The notes under the pieces: generated by a model
Database searches by the model: none
Seen by the model: only the letters and a program-made list of their open reading frames with translations
Told to the model about the DNA's origin: nothing
In this document: piece by piece, positions 7,801-13,655 of the stretch
Layout of the letters: each line of letters starts with the position of its first letter
Numbering within the stretch: the stretch's first letter is position 1
Position numbers and translations under genes: made by a program
From: Hyphomicrobiales bacterium
GTDB taxonomy: Bacteria; Pseudomonadota; Alphaproteobacteria; Rhizobiales; CAYWUX01
DNA length: 14,845 nt
NCBI GenBank assembly: GCA_028279265.1
Contig: JANQOC010000426.1
Location: 1-14,845 of the forward strand
Direction of reading: 5' to 3'

Positions 7801-8299
7801 AGGAAGCGAAAGTCGCGAGCTCCGTCTGTGCCGTGGACTTTTTCCGCCTGCTTGCGGATGCCCCTTCTTCGCCTGGCCCGATTTCGCATAGCCCGGTGTC
7901 CTGTTTCTCCTGCAAGGCCAGGCTGATGAAGATCTGCCCTTCGGCATAGTCGCGGATATCATTTATGTAGAGTTCGCAATTTCCTTTTTCTGCCCGCTGC
8001 TGGCCGAGGGTGAGAAGGCGGCACAGCCTTCCATAGGCCTGCCTGTCGGTGGGCAGGCAAAGAAGGCTCGGCGCATCCAGAAAATCAAGCCGGGCACCGA
8101 CCGTGAGATTTACTCCCGCAGCTTTTGCGGCAATGTGCATGCGCACGGCACCGGCCAGGGTATTGCGGTCTGTTACCGCGATGCTTTTCAGACCCAGGTT
8201 CTTCGCAGTTGCAACGAGCTCATCGGCGTGGGAGGCGCCGCGCAGGAAGGAAAAATTTGTGGTTACTTGCAACTCGGCATAGGGGGGCATTGCAGTCAC
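4847..8299 (-). CDS. dnaE2: Error-prone DNA polymerase DnaE2 (ImuC)
   Basis: DnaE2/ImuC is the C-family polymerase that carries out translesion synthesis with ImuA and ImuB after DNA damage. The order is a degenerate PHP domain (LQVTTNFSFLRGAS at the N-terminus, the first metal-binding His positions replaced), the polymerase core with GRGSAANS (406-412), catalytic aspartates in PPDIDVDF (Asp445/447/449) and KVDVLG (Asp597), then a C-terminal OB-fold region (VRVGGVVLVRQ). At 1150 residues it exceeds the roughly 1030-1090 usual for the family, explained by a low-complexity segment at about residues 131-205. The start is either GTG at 8299, or ATG at 8290 giving MPPYAELQ; the choice is open. The gap to imuB is only 6 nt from the GTG start. 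It is the third gene of an SOS operon. Confidence 0.96.
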   Translation of the reverse strand: MTAMPPYAELQVTTNFSFLRGASHADELVATAKNLGLKSIAVTDRNTLAGAVRMHIAAKAAGVNLTVGARLDFLDAPSLLCLPTDRQAYGRLCRLLTLGQQRAEKGNCELYINDIRDYAEGQIFISLALQEKQDTGLCEIGPGEEGASASRRKKSTAQTELATFASSPLALAANSNTPESSKSGRPGNHQGPENSDAITERMSARDTLCWLREHIDAPLYVAVSHRYDGNDRTHIAGVHNAASELGIPVVATNDVLYHGPERRALQDVLTCIREKCSIRTAGFLLEKNAERYLKSPTVMARAFAGYEESLKNTAEIAKACRFSLDELVYEYPDEPVPPGETPQSQLEKLTWEGATERFPEGLPDKIRSSIEKEIELIDRLQYAPYFLTVHDIVKFARSQDIFCQGRGSAANSVVCYCLGITNVNPAEIDLLFDRFISPERKEPPDIDVDFEHERREEVIQYIYRRYGRERSGLAATVISYRRRSSVRDVGKVMGLSEDVISALAGTVWHSHEKGKIIEAHIRQAGLDPDDPYLQRTLELSAELMGFPRHLSQHVGGFVLTQGPLCEVVPISNAAMEDRTVIEWDKDDIDALRILKVDVLGLGMLTCIHKCFDFLAHHYGRKLDLATVPREDPRVYDMLCKADSLGVFQVESRAQMNMLPRLKPRCFYDLVIEVAIVRPGPIQGDMVHPYLRRRDKIEKEVYPSPAPHEGPPDELRKVLSKTKGVPLFQEQAMRIAMVAAKFSSEEANQLRHAMATFRRRGTIETLHEKMVSRMIQRGYDPEFAERCFNQIKGFGEYGFPESHAASFAHLVYISSWLKCHYPNVFAAGLLNSQPMGFYAPAQIVRDAREHGVHVREVDVNHSQWDCTLEPQDQEDWALRLGFRRVDGIKKDDMEKLIERRRTIPFADIFDIWRRTELPVSALERLAAADCFRSMGLDRRAALWQVRALSAHKPLPLFAWAETADSGEEPEIMLPQMPLSEHVLNDYQTLGLSLKAHPMRFLRSRLAELRIKSCAEIKSCRDGMFVRVGGVVLVRQRPGSASGVVFITLEDETSVANIVVWPNVLERFRRSVMGARLMLIQGKIQRHEDIIHIIAQRIEDRTEWLDLLSEDDQAFDLPLAHADEVKRPDPGSANPRRHPRNVRVIPKSRDFH
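7685..7909 (-). other. Low-complexity extra segment in DnaE2
   Basis: Residues about 131-205 are rich in Ser, Ala, Lys and Gly and do not look like conserved DnaE2, which normally runs from the GQIFISLAL strand to the PLYVAVSH strand with a much shorter link. The DNA carries an imperfect 12-bp direct repeat, GGCC(T/C)GATTTCG, at 7747-7758 and 7875-7886. It also has an inverted repeat CCGCAAGC/GCTTGCGG (7783-7790/7850-7857). The reading frame is open throughout, so the gene is probably functional. Confidence 0.6.
7842..7858. repeat. Hairpin motif shared with imuA
   Basis: TTCCGCCTGCTTGCGGA, in which TCCGC and GCGGA can pair around CTGCTT. A near-identical motif lies in the imuA N-terminal coding region (10796-10815), and the 12-bp core less one base recurs inverted at 10680-10693. 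Confidence 0.5.
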
Positions 8300-8305
8300 T
8301 CGAAA

Positions 8306-9964
8306 TTATCCGAAAAAACCCTGGAGATACCACTGGGGAAGCGTGCGGTGCGACACGTTGTGGTAGAGGCCGCTGCGAAAAATCCAGTAGCACCCGTTCA
8401 TTTCGTCCTCGACAAAATAATAGTCCCGTGTCTTCCGGTCCTGGGCCGCCAGAATTTCATCTCCCTCACTCTGATCTCTTTGGTCCCCCTGGTCTTCCTG
8501 GTCCCCCTGGCGCCGGTTACCGGAAGCCTCATCCGGGATTTCAAGCCACCATTCCGGAGAAATACGTTCCGGTCCCTCGGCATGGACGACGCGCCTGTAA
8601 ACGCGGCGCCAGGTGAAACTCAGAGGCGGGCCTTCGGGAATTTCGGCGATGACCTTTATCGCTTCCGGGGGATCAAGCAATAAAAGAGGCCTGCGGACAG
8701 TCGGAACGAATTTCTCGGGCCAGTGAACCAGACTTTCGAGGGCCGGGACACGATTCTGGGCGCGCTCCGGGATATAGCTTTCTTGCGGACTGAGACGAAA
8801 GACCCGGCTTTTATCCAGCCGGTTTGTCAGCCGGTCAATCAGTTCAGCCGCATCGGTTTGCTGCGCGCCTGTTTGCGTTTCTGCCAGGGTTGTCTGGGAA
8901 GGCTGGAGAGGCTCATGGACCGTTGCATTCAGGGTCATGAGATCAATACCGAAGCCGGCGTCAACGGTGTCGATTTTTTCATTCAGAAGACGGACGAAGT
9001 GGTCCGGTTTGCGGCTGGGGGTGCTGGTTCCCGCTTCCACTGAGGTCAGGGAACCATCGGTCCGGTAAATCGTCAGAATTATTTGACGGGCCCCCTTTTC
9101 GTCTTTTTGTAATTTTCCGCAGAGCTCGTGACAGAGGGTCTGCAGAGCCGTGTCCACGCCTTCGGTTGTTATGAGGGGTTCCGGAAACGCGATGTGCGCT
9201 ATGTAGTTTGTCGTTGGCAGCAGTGTCTTGCGCGGCTCCTCGATCTTTCCGAGCAACTGGTCAAGACGATGGAGAACAGCATCGGCATCCGTCATCGAAG
9301 GAAAGCGCCGCTTAAGAGTTGGCCGGGGGAGGCTGTCGAGCTGCTTTATGCGTTTGAGCCCCAGGCGCTTGAGCAACTGAATGCTGTCCTCGCCGAGGCG
9401 GAGGGCCGCGACGGGAAAATTTCCAAGGCGGTTCAAGGTTGCGCCGGGGGCGACAATTCTTTGCTCCATGGGCGCGCGCATCGGCCCGTAATGTGCCATG
9501 GCCCAGGCCCCTCCAAGACTGTCGGCAAGTCCGAGCCGCACCGTGAAACCAAGTTTCCTGAAACGGATATGAATGTCTTTGAGCAGCGCGCTTTCATTGC
9601 CAAAAAGATGGGTGCTTGTGGAAACCTCCAGCCAGAGCCCGGCATTCCCATCTGTATTAACAGCCGGCGTGAAGCGGGTGCACCAGTGGGCCAAAGCTTT
9701 AAGGGTCCTGTCATCCCGCTCCCTTTGCGCCGGTGCCGATTGCAGCGACGGCACCATGGCACGGGCATCGGGCAGGCGTTGGCCGTGATACAGTTTCAGG
9801 GACTGAGCTCTTTTGTTGAGGGCAAAAAGGACGAGGCCTTTTTCCGTTGATTCAACCAGGGCAAAGGGGGCGCTATCCGGCGGCAGCGACTCTATATCTG
9901 TCGTTGCCTGTTTTAGGCGTTCGATCGGCCAATGGGGTAACCAGACGGAAACATAACGCTTCAT
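8306..9964 (-). CDS. imuB: ImuB, inactive Y-family polymerase-like protein
   Basis: ImuB is a Y-family fold protein without polymerase activity that links ImuA, DnaE2 and the beta clamp in the mutasome. From the ATG at 9964 it has 552 residues. WLPHWPIERL (8-17) and GLWLEVSTSTHLFG (109-122) occupy the places of the active-site acidic motifs of DinB and lack the metal-binding acids, as expected of ImuB. LIDRLTNRL, followed by SPQESYIPERA, and the C-terminal RDYYFVEDEMNGCYWIFRSGLY are family hallmarks. The canonical clamp motif QLxLF is not evident; SQTTLA (about 356-361) is in the usual area. GGAG at 9972-9975 supports this ATG over a TTG at 10018. It overlaps imuA by 92 bp. A (xDQ)4 repeat lies near residues 487-498. 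Confidence 0.94.
   Translation of the reverse strand: MKRYVSVWLPHWPIERLKQATTDIESLPPDSAPFALVESTEKGLVLFALNKRAQSLKLYHGQRLPDARAMVPSLQSAPAQRERDDRTLKALAHWCTRFTPAVNTDGNAGLWLEVSTSTHLFGNESALLKDIHIRFRKLGFTVRLGLADSLGGAWAMAHYGPMRAPMEQRIVAPGATLNRLGNFPVAALRLGEDSIQLLKRLGLKRIKQLDSLPRPTLKRRFPSMTDADAVLHRLDQLLGKIEEPRKTLLPTTNYIAHIAFPEPLITTEGVDTALQTLCHELCGKLQKDEKGARQIILTIYRTDGSLTSVEAGTSTPSRKPDHFVRLLNEKIDTVDAGFGIDLMTLNATVHEPLQPSQTTLAETQTGAQQTDAAELIDRLTNRLDKSRVFRLSPQESYIPERAQNRVPALESLVHWPEKFVPTVRRPLLLLDPPEAIKVIAEIPEGPPLSFTWRRVYRRVVHAEGPERISPEWWLEIPDEASGNRRQGDQEDQGDQRDQSEGDEILAAQDRKTRDYYFVEDEMNGCYWIFRSGLYHNVSHRTLPQWYLQGFFG
8471..8509. repeat. 9-bp tandem repeat inside imuB
   Basis: Units of GGTCCCCCT/GGTCTTCCT follow one another on the plus strand, encoding GDQ-EDQ-GDQ-RDQ in ImuB between the conserved EWWLEI and RDYYFVED blocks. 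The repeat is in frame and imperfect, and looks like a slippage-prone linker expansion. Confidence 0.7.
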
Positions 9965-10871
9965 GACTCCACTCCACTGTCCAGTTAAGTCCGCTTGGCC
10001 CGTGACGGGTTCGCTCAAGCGTAATATTCCACCGCGGCATAGCCAGCGCTTCAGGATCGGTGGTTGCAGACGGCCTGTCCGCTGTACTTATGCGCCAGCG
10101 GGTGAGGGCCACATTGGCGCCGGCTGTCTCCTGGTGTGAAATGAGCAGACACGGTATCTGGTGGGTTTCCGCGGCGAGGGCAAGCCTTCGGGCTTCCGTG
10201 AAAGGAGCGGTGTCAACTTCTCCCAGAACGGCGGTCAAAGTTTCAGCTCTTAAACCTTCTTCCATGGTCCAGAAAAGGTCGGCCATTTTTTTGCTTTGCG
10301 CCATAACCAAATCCTGGGGATCGAGCCCGAGCTGGAGAAGTCCGGGACCGTAGGGGGTCCCGAATTCACGGCTGGAGGCATCTGACAGACACCAGAGCAC
10401 GGGCGCATTCTTTCTTATCTGTCTGTGACGGGAAAAAAGAGCCAGAGCAAAGGAGCGCGCCGCCGCCATATCCCGGTAATGAAGAGGCTTTATTTCATGC
10501 AGTCCGGAAGGTTTTAAACCAATCCAGGGAAGCATACCGTCAATTTCAGGAACACCGAATGTCCATCGACCTTTGGCAGGTCCAAGGTTTTGCACTCCCC
10601 CCCTGTCCTCCGACGGCTGATGGGAAGGGGGGGAGTGCGGAGGCTGTGCCTCCTGCTGGTTTCTTGCTTTGGAAAAAAAGCAGGCGGAAGCGGCCGGTCC
10701 AAGGTCATTCGGGGATGGGGAAAAAGACCTGGAATGCTGCTCAATGGCACGAATATCCGTGCGCAGCTTTTCGATGAGGGCTGATCGTGGCCCGCTTCCG
10801 CCTGCTCTTGCGGAAAAATCCGGAGTCGATTTGTTATCGGCTTTTACCTTATGTTTACTTTCAAGATGCAC
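9873..10871 (-). CDS. imuA: ImuA, RecA-like mutasome protein
   Basis: ImuA (also called ImuA1/SulA-like) is a RecA-fold protein that regulates RecA and works with ImuB and DnaE2 in SOS mutagenesis. The 332 residues include an N-terminal helix (ALIEKLRTDIRAIE), then WTFGVPEIDGMLPWIGLKPSGLHEI at about 103-127, in the region of the ATP-binding site but without a clear Walker A lysine. The RecA-like core follows with VLWCLS and CLLISH strands. A typical C-terminus (WTVEWSHEALCFRLVTPL) extends past the imuB start. Residues about 57-99 contain an extra 39-residue Pro/Ser-rich segment flanked by repeated NLGPA-like sequence. The GTG at 10871 has GGGAG 7 nt upstream. The promoter carries a LexA box. 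Confidence 0.93.
   Translation of the reverse strand: MHLESKHKVKADNKSTPDFSARAGGSGPRSALIEKLRTDIRAIEQHSRSFSPSPNDLGPAASACFFSKARNQQEAQPPHSPPSHQPSEDRGGVQNLGPAKGRWTFGVPEIDGMLPWIGLKPSGLHEIKPLHYRDMAAARSFALALFSRHRQIRKNAPVLWCLSDASSREFGTPYGPGLLQLGLDPQDLVMAQSKKMADLFWTMEEGLRAETLTAVLGEVDTAPFTEARRLALAAETHQIPCLLISHQETAGANVALTRWRISTADRPSATTDPEALAMPRWNITLERTRHGPSGLNWTVEWSHEALCFRLVTPLADRTPKTGNDRYRVAAAG
9972..9975 (-). promoter_or_regulatory. Ribosome binding site fixing the imuB start
   Basis: GGAGTGGAG precedes the ATG at 9964. The first GGAG is 7 nt upstream, which favours this start over the TTG at 10018. It lies inside the imuA coding sequence. Confidence 0.6.
10575..10705. mobile_element. Palindromic repeat element inserted in frame in imuA
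   Basis: GGCAGGTCCAAGGT (10575-10588) recurs as GGCCGGTCCAAGGT (10692-10705), 13 of 14 identical and 117 bp apart, which is 39 codons. Between them are a perfect 12-bp inverted repeat GCACTCCCCCCC/GGGGGGGAGTGC (10592-10603/10627-10638) and a tight hairpin GGAGGC-TGT-GCCTCC (10639-10653). The segment encodes an atypical linker within ImuA. It resembles the small palindromic elements that insert in frame in bacterial genes (for example those of Rickettsia), but its family is not identified. Confidence 0.55.
10680..10806. repeat. 15-bp inverted repeat in the imuA 5' region
   Basis: GCAGGCGGAAGCGG at 10680-10693 has its exact reverse complement at 10792-10805; one more base pair, at 10679/10806, extends the arms to 15. 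The right arm overlaps TTCCGC-CTGCTCTT-GCGGAA (10796-10815), itself a hairpin. The left arm sits at the edge of the in-frame insert. Confidence 0.7.
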
Positions 10872-10878
10872 AAAACGG

Positions 10879-10883
10879 CTCCC
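10879..10883 (-). promoter_or_regulatory. Ribosome binding site for imuA
   Basis: GGGAG on the minus strand lies 7 nt before the GTG at 10871 and supports that non-ATG start. Confidence 0.6.
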
Positions 10884-10898
10884 AAGACGTCAATCAAT

Positions 10899-10913
10899 GT
10901 TCATGCTTTGTTC
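10899..10913. promoter_or_regulatory. LexA (SOS) box of the imuA operon
   Basis: GTTC-ATGCTTT-GTTC matches exactly the alphaproteobacterial LexA operator, GTTC-N7-GTTC (GAAC-N7-GAAC on the operon strand). It lies 28 bp upstream of the imuA GTG and overlaps the predicted -10 element, so LexA would block the promoter until DNA damage. Confidence 0.9.
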
Positions 10914-10938
10914 TAATCAATTTTTGATTCCCTGTCAA
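10910..10938 (-). promoter_or_regulatory. Sigma-70 type promoter of imuA-imuB-dnaE2
   Basis: On the minus strand a perfect -35 TTGACA (10933-10938) is followed, after 17 bp, by TAGAAC (10910-10915) at the -10 position. The -10 shares its GAAC with the LexA box. The spacing and position suit imuA. Confidence 0.65.
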
Positions 10939-11169
10939 TGCTCAATTTGCAATTTCTTGAAGTGAGAATCTGCGCGCGTAAGATCGGGCCAGACAAGGGA
11001 TCGGCCGCCAACGAAATGCCGCCGGCCGGAAATAAATCCAGGACAAATTCGCAGAATTGTTGAATTCCCCCTAAACCATGTAAAGTTGGGAACATTCAGG
11101 CTGACTTTAAGAAATTCCGAAATCAGCCCGGGCCGGAAACAAAACAAGCGCAATAAAAAAGGATGGATC

Positions 11170-12351
11170 ATGGCCATACTTGCAAAGAATATGGAGTTTC
11201 TGGGAACGGAAACGGCTTTTGAGGTTCTGGCCAGGGCTGCGGAACTCGAGCGGCAAGGGAAAGAGATCATCAATCTCGGTATCGGACAGCCGGATTTTAA
11301 AACACCGCCCCATATCGTTGAGGCAGCGATTAAAGCCCTCAAGGATGGACATCACGGATATACACCCAGCCAGGGTATATTGCCGCTTCGGGAAGCCGTC
11401 TCCCGTGATCTTTACAACAGGTACAATGTCGAAATCGATCCAGACCTGGTGATGATTTTGCCGGGTGGCAAACCGACCATGTTTTTCTCCATCCTGATGT
11501 TTGGAGAACCCGGTACAGAAATACTCTATCCCGATCCCGGTTTTCCCATCTATCGGTCGATGATCGAATATTGTGGCGCAAAACCCGTTCCGATACATCT
11601 CAAAGAAGAAAACGAGTTTTCGTTTGACGCCGAGGAAGTGGTATCGCGCATAACACCAGAGACACGACTCATTATATTGAACACGCCCGGCAATCCGACA
11701 GGGGGTGTCGTTGGCGAACGGGAACTTGATATTCTGGTCCGGGGGCTCGCGGAAAATCCTCACACCGTGTTACTCGCGGATGAAATCTACAGCCAGATGC
11801 TCTACGAGGGGCGTGTCCACAAATGTCTACTGACCTATCCCGAAGTCAGAGATCAGATCATACTCCTGGATGGGTGGTCAAAAACCTATGCCATGACAGG
11901 ATGGCGCCTTGGCTTCAGTGTCTGGCCGCGAAACCTGATCGAAAAAGTCAACCGCCTTGCCGTGAATTGCCACTCCTGTGTCAACGCCGCCACGCAGTAC
12001 GCCGGAATTGCCGCGCTTGAAGGACCGCAGGAGCGCGTGCATGAAATGGTGGCGGCATTCGATGAGCGGCGAAAAGTCATCGTCGAACTTCTCAATCAGC
12101 TACCCGGATTTTCCTGCATCGATCCCGGTGGTGCTTTCTATGCGTTTCCGAATATTACAAAAACCGGTTTCACCTCCATGGAGATCCAAAACAAGATTCT
12201 CGAGGAGGCCGGCGTTGCGACAATCGCCGGACCGAGCTTCGGAATCCACGGCGAAGGCTACATACGATTTTCGTACGCGAATTCTATTGAAAATATTCGT
12301 CTGGCGGCCCGGCGCATCGACGAACTGCTGGACGGAACCCAAGCCTCATGA
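11170..12351 (+). CDS. Class I/II PLP-dependent aminotransferase (aspartate aminotransferase-like)
   Basis: A fold-type I aminotransferase of 393 residues. Family residues are all present: GIGQPDF (37-43), NTPGNPTGG with Asn175, LLADEIYS with Asp204, the PLP-binding Lys238 in DGWSKTYAMTGWRLG, and Arg366 in GYIRFSYA that binds the substrate carboxylate. It probably transfers an amino group between an amino acid and a keto acid in the cytoplasm. The substrate cannot be told from sequence; 'aspartate aminotransferase' is the usual but not a proven label. The start is the ATG at 11170, with AAGGA (11159-11163) 6 nt upstream, not the earlier in-frame start at 11086. The gene is divergent from imuA and appears monocistronic. 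Confidence 0.93.
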   Translation: MAILAKNMEFLGTETAFEVLARAAELERQGKEIINLGIGQPDFKTPPHIVEAAIKALKDGHHGYTPSQGILPLREAVSRDLYNRYNVEIDPDLVMILPGGKPTMFFSILMFGEPGTEILYPDPGFPIYRSMIEYCGAKPVPIHLKEENEFSFDAEEVVSRITPETRLIILNTPGNPTGGVVGERELDILVRGLAENPHTVLLADEIYSQMLYEGRVHKCLLTYPEVRDQIILLDGWSKTYAMTGWRLGFSVWPRNLIEKVNRLAVNCHSCVNAATQYAGIAALEGPQERVHEMVAAFDERRKVIVELLNQLPGFSCIDPGGAFYAFPNITKTGFTSMEIQNKILEEAGVATIAGPSFGIHGEGYIRFSYANSIENIRLAARRIDELLDGTQAS

Positions 12352-12747
12352 TCTGAGCTCCGGCGGAGCAGCAACACATTTTAGAATTGTGACCAAACAT
12401 GGGCTGGCCGCACGGCACCGTTTGTGCTGCCGGACCCGGGTCCCCTAGCGAATATCCGGCTAACATAACGAAAATGTTACTCAATCAATGACTTGAGCCT
12501 GACGGATTGGCTTCGGATCAATTGTGGCAAAATTATGTGACGTTATTCCCACACAGATTGGTCAATCCACCATATCACGAATTAATGGCCCCCTCCCGAG
12601 CTTGAATATTGCCGGACTTCGATGCAGTTTAAGAGTCAATAAGTGTCCGCATGTGACTGCAAAAACTGGCTTCTTTGATTTTGGCAAAGAAATATTAACG
12701 TGCAGATGCGTAACTGATAAAAACACCAATCTAAAGGAGTATGGTAA
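12352..12747. other. Intergenic region between aminotransferase and L,D-transpeptidase
   Basis: About 396 bp without a convincing gene. It contains an imperfect GC-rich stem at 12413-12432 and a 12-bp perfect palindrome GGACCCGGGTCC (12432-12443), either of which could help end the aminotransferase transcript, though no T-run follows. There is also an inverted repeat TAACAT/ATGTTA (12461-12466/12474-12479). A 7-bp stem TTCTTTG/CAAAGAA (12671-12677/12685-12691) lies in the likely leader of the next gene. No promoter could be fixed with confidence. Confidence 0.5.
12734..12739 (+). promoter_or_regulatory. Strong ribosome binding site of the L,D-transpeptidase gene
   Basis: AAGGAG, complementary to the 16S rRNA 3' end, lies 8 nt before the ATG at 12748. 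It is the strongest such site in the window and suggests high translation. Confidence 0.75.
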
Positions 12748-13338
12748 ATGTCACTCCCCAAGGCATTCAGAAACTTATTTGTCGTGTTCGGTGGTCTGTT
12801 GATTGCTCTCACAGCTGCGCCTCAGCAATCGGCCGCTCAAGGCTTCTTCGATTCTATTTTTGGCGGTCAGTCCGGTGGCAGCAAGCAGGTCGTCAATTTT
12901 TCAAGAAGTTACAGATCCGGCACGATAGTTGTGAGCTTTGCGGACCGAAGACTTTATCACGTGGTTAAGCGCGGCAAGGCCGTGAGCTATCCCGTTGCTG
13001 TTCCGAAAGGCAATGCACGCTGGTCGGGACAAAGCTTTGTCAGCCGCAAAAAAGTAAATCCGCCTTGGACTCCAACGGCAAAGATGCGCCGCGAAAATCC
13101 AAAACTTCCGGCCCATGTTCCCGGCGGTCATCCGCGTAATCCTCTTGGAAAACGCGCGCTCTATCTGGGAAGCACGCTCTACAGAATTCATGGAACCGAT
13201 GCACCTTGGACGATCGGGCAAGCCGTATCCCACGGATGTATCCGAATGCATAACAATCATGTCGCTGAACTCTACAAACGGGTCCGGGTCGGTACAAAAG
13301 TAATTGTGACCTGGAAGAAATTCCGAACTTCGATCTAG
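12748..13338 (+). CDS. Secreted L,D-transpeptidase (YkuD domain)
   Basis: YkuD-fold L,D-transpeptidases act in the periplasm on peptidoglycan stem peptides, making 3-3 cross-links or attaching proteins to the wall. The 196-residue protein starts with a signal peptide (hydrophobic residues about 9-23, likely cut after SAAQG or nearby). It then has a short Gly/Ser-rich link and a YkuD domain from about residue 57 to the end. The catalytic signature is complete: His148 in RIHGTD, and SHGCIRM (161-167) with the nucleophile Cys164. No LysM or other wall-binding domain is present. The gene is preceded by AAGGAG and followed by a strong terminator, so it is likely a single-gene unit. Which of the possible reactions it performs cannot be told. 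Confidence 0.94.
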   Translation: MSLPKAFRNLFVVFGGLLIALTAAPQQSAAQGFFDSIFGGQSGGSKQVVNFSRSYRSGTIVVSFADRRLYHVVKRGKAVSYPVAVPKGNARWSGQSFVSRKKVNPPWTPTAKMRRENPKLPAHVPGGHPRNPLGKRALYLGSTLYRIHGTDAPWTIGQAVSHGCIRMHNNHVAELYKRVRVGTKVIVTWKKFRTSI

Positions 13339-13385
13339 TTCACTGACATAAGAGCCAGGACGTCTTTCTACTGGTTTATTATTAC

Positions 13386-13417
13386 AGGCGGCTCATCGAG
13401 CCGCCTAATTTTTTTTG
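13386..13417 (+). terminator. Rho-independent terminator of the L,D-transpeptidase gene
   Basis: AGGCGGCTC (13386-13394), a 3-nt loop ATC, and GAGCCGCCT (13398-13406) form a perfect 9-bp GC-rich stem. It is followed by AATTTTTTTTG, a classic intrinsic terminator starting 48 nt after the stop codon. Confidence 0.93.
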
Positions 13418-13655
13418 TATTTTGATGATTTAAAACCGCCGGCCGCCGCACCGGGCCCTGTCACCACGACAAGAGATGATTTCATCTCGGAGTCGAAATT
13501 TACCTATTCGCTTAACTATGATCGGGTTCGGCGCTTGCTATACCTTGCTAATCTCTGAACTCTCTTGTCATAATTAGCGGTGATAAACCGAAGAATGGTT
13601 TATTCGTCGCCGGATTTATTTTGTTTTAGAATTGATTGTCGTCGTGCGTAGGTAA
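13418..13655. other. Intergenic region with small hairpins
   Basis: No gene is seen. Two clear small inverted repeats are present: GAGATG-ATTT-CATCTC (13473-13488) and ATAAACC-GAAGAAT-GGTTTAT (13583-13603). Neither is followed by a T-run, so neither is a normal terminator for the plus strand. The second, 52 bp before the thioredoxin-fold gene, could be an operator or a leader structure. Confidence 0.45.

Larger units (their letters stand above)
10872..11169. other. Divergent intergenic region, imuA / aminotransferase
   Basis: The imuA side holds the LexA box and promoter listed separately. The rest (10939-11169) serves the plus-strand aminotransferase but shows no clear promoter. A 13-bp near-repeat GGCCGGAAA(T/C)AAA occurs at 11024-11036 and 11131-11143, and the first copy sits in a GC-rich palindromic stretch (GCCGGCC). 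No RNA gene was recognised. Confidence 0.5.

Noticed and set aside
10592..10638. Inverted repeat as a transcription terminator or CRISPR-like repeat
   Set aside because: It lies within the open imuA coding frame, has no T-run and is a single unit, so an inserted repeat is a better explanation.
12524..12802. Possible 92-residue ORF before the L,D-transpeptidase
   Set aside because: It runs into the transpeptidase gene out of frame, has no good ribosome binding site and shows no family resemblance.
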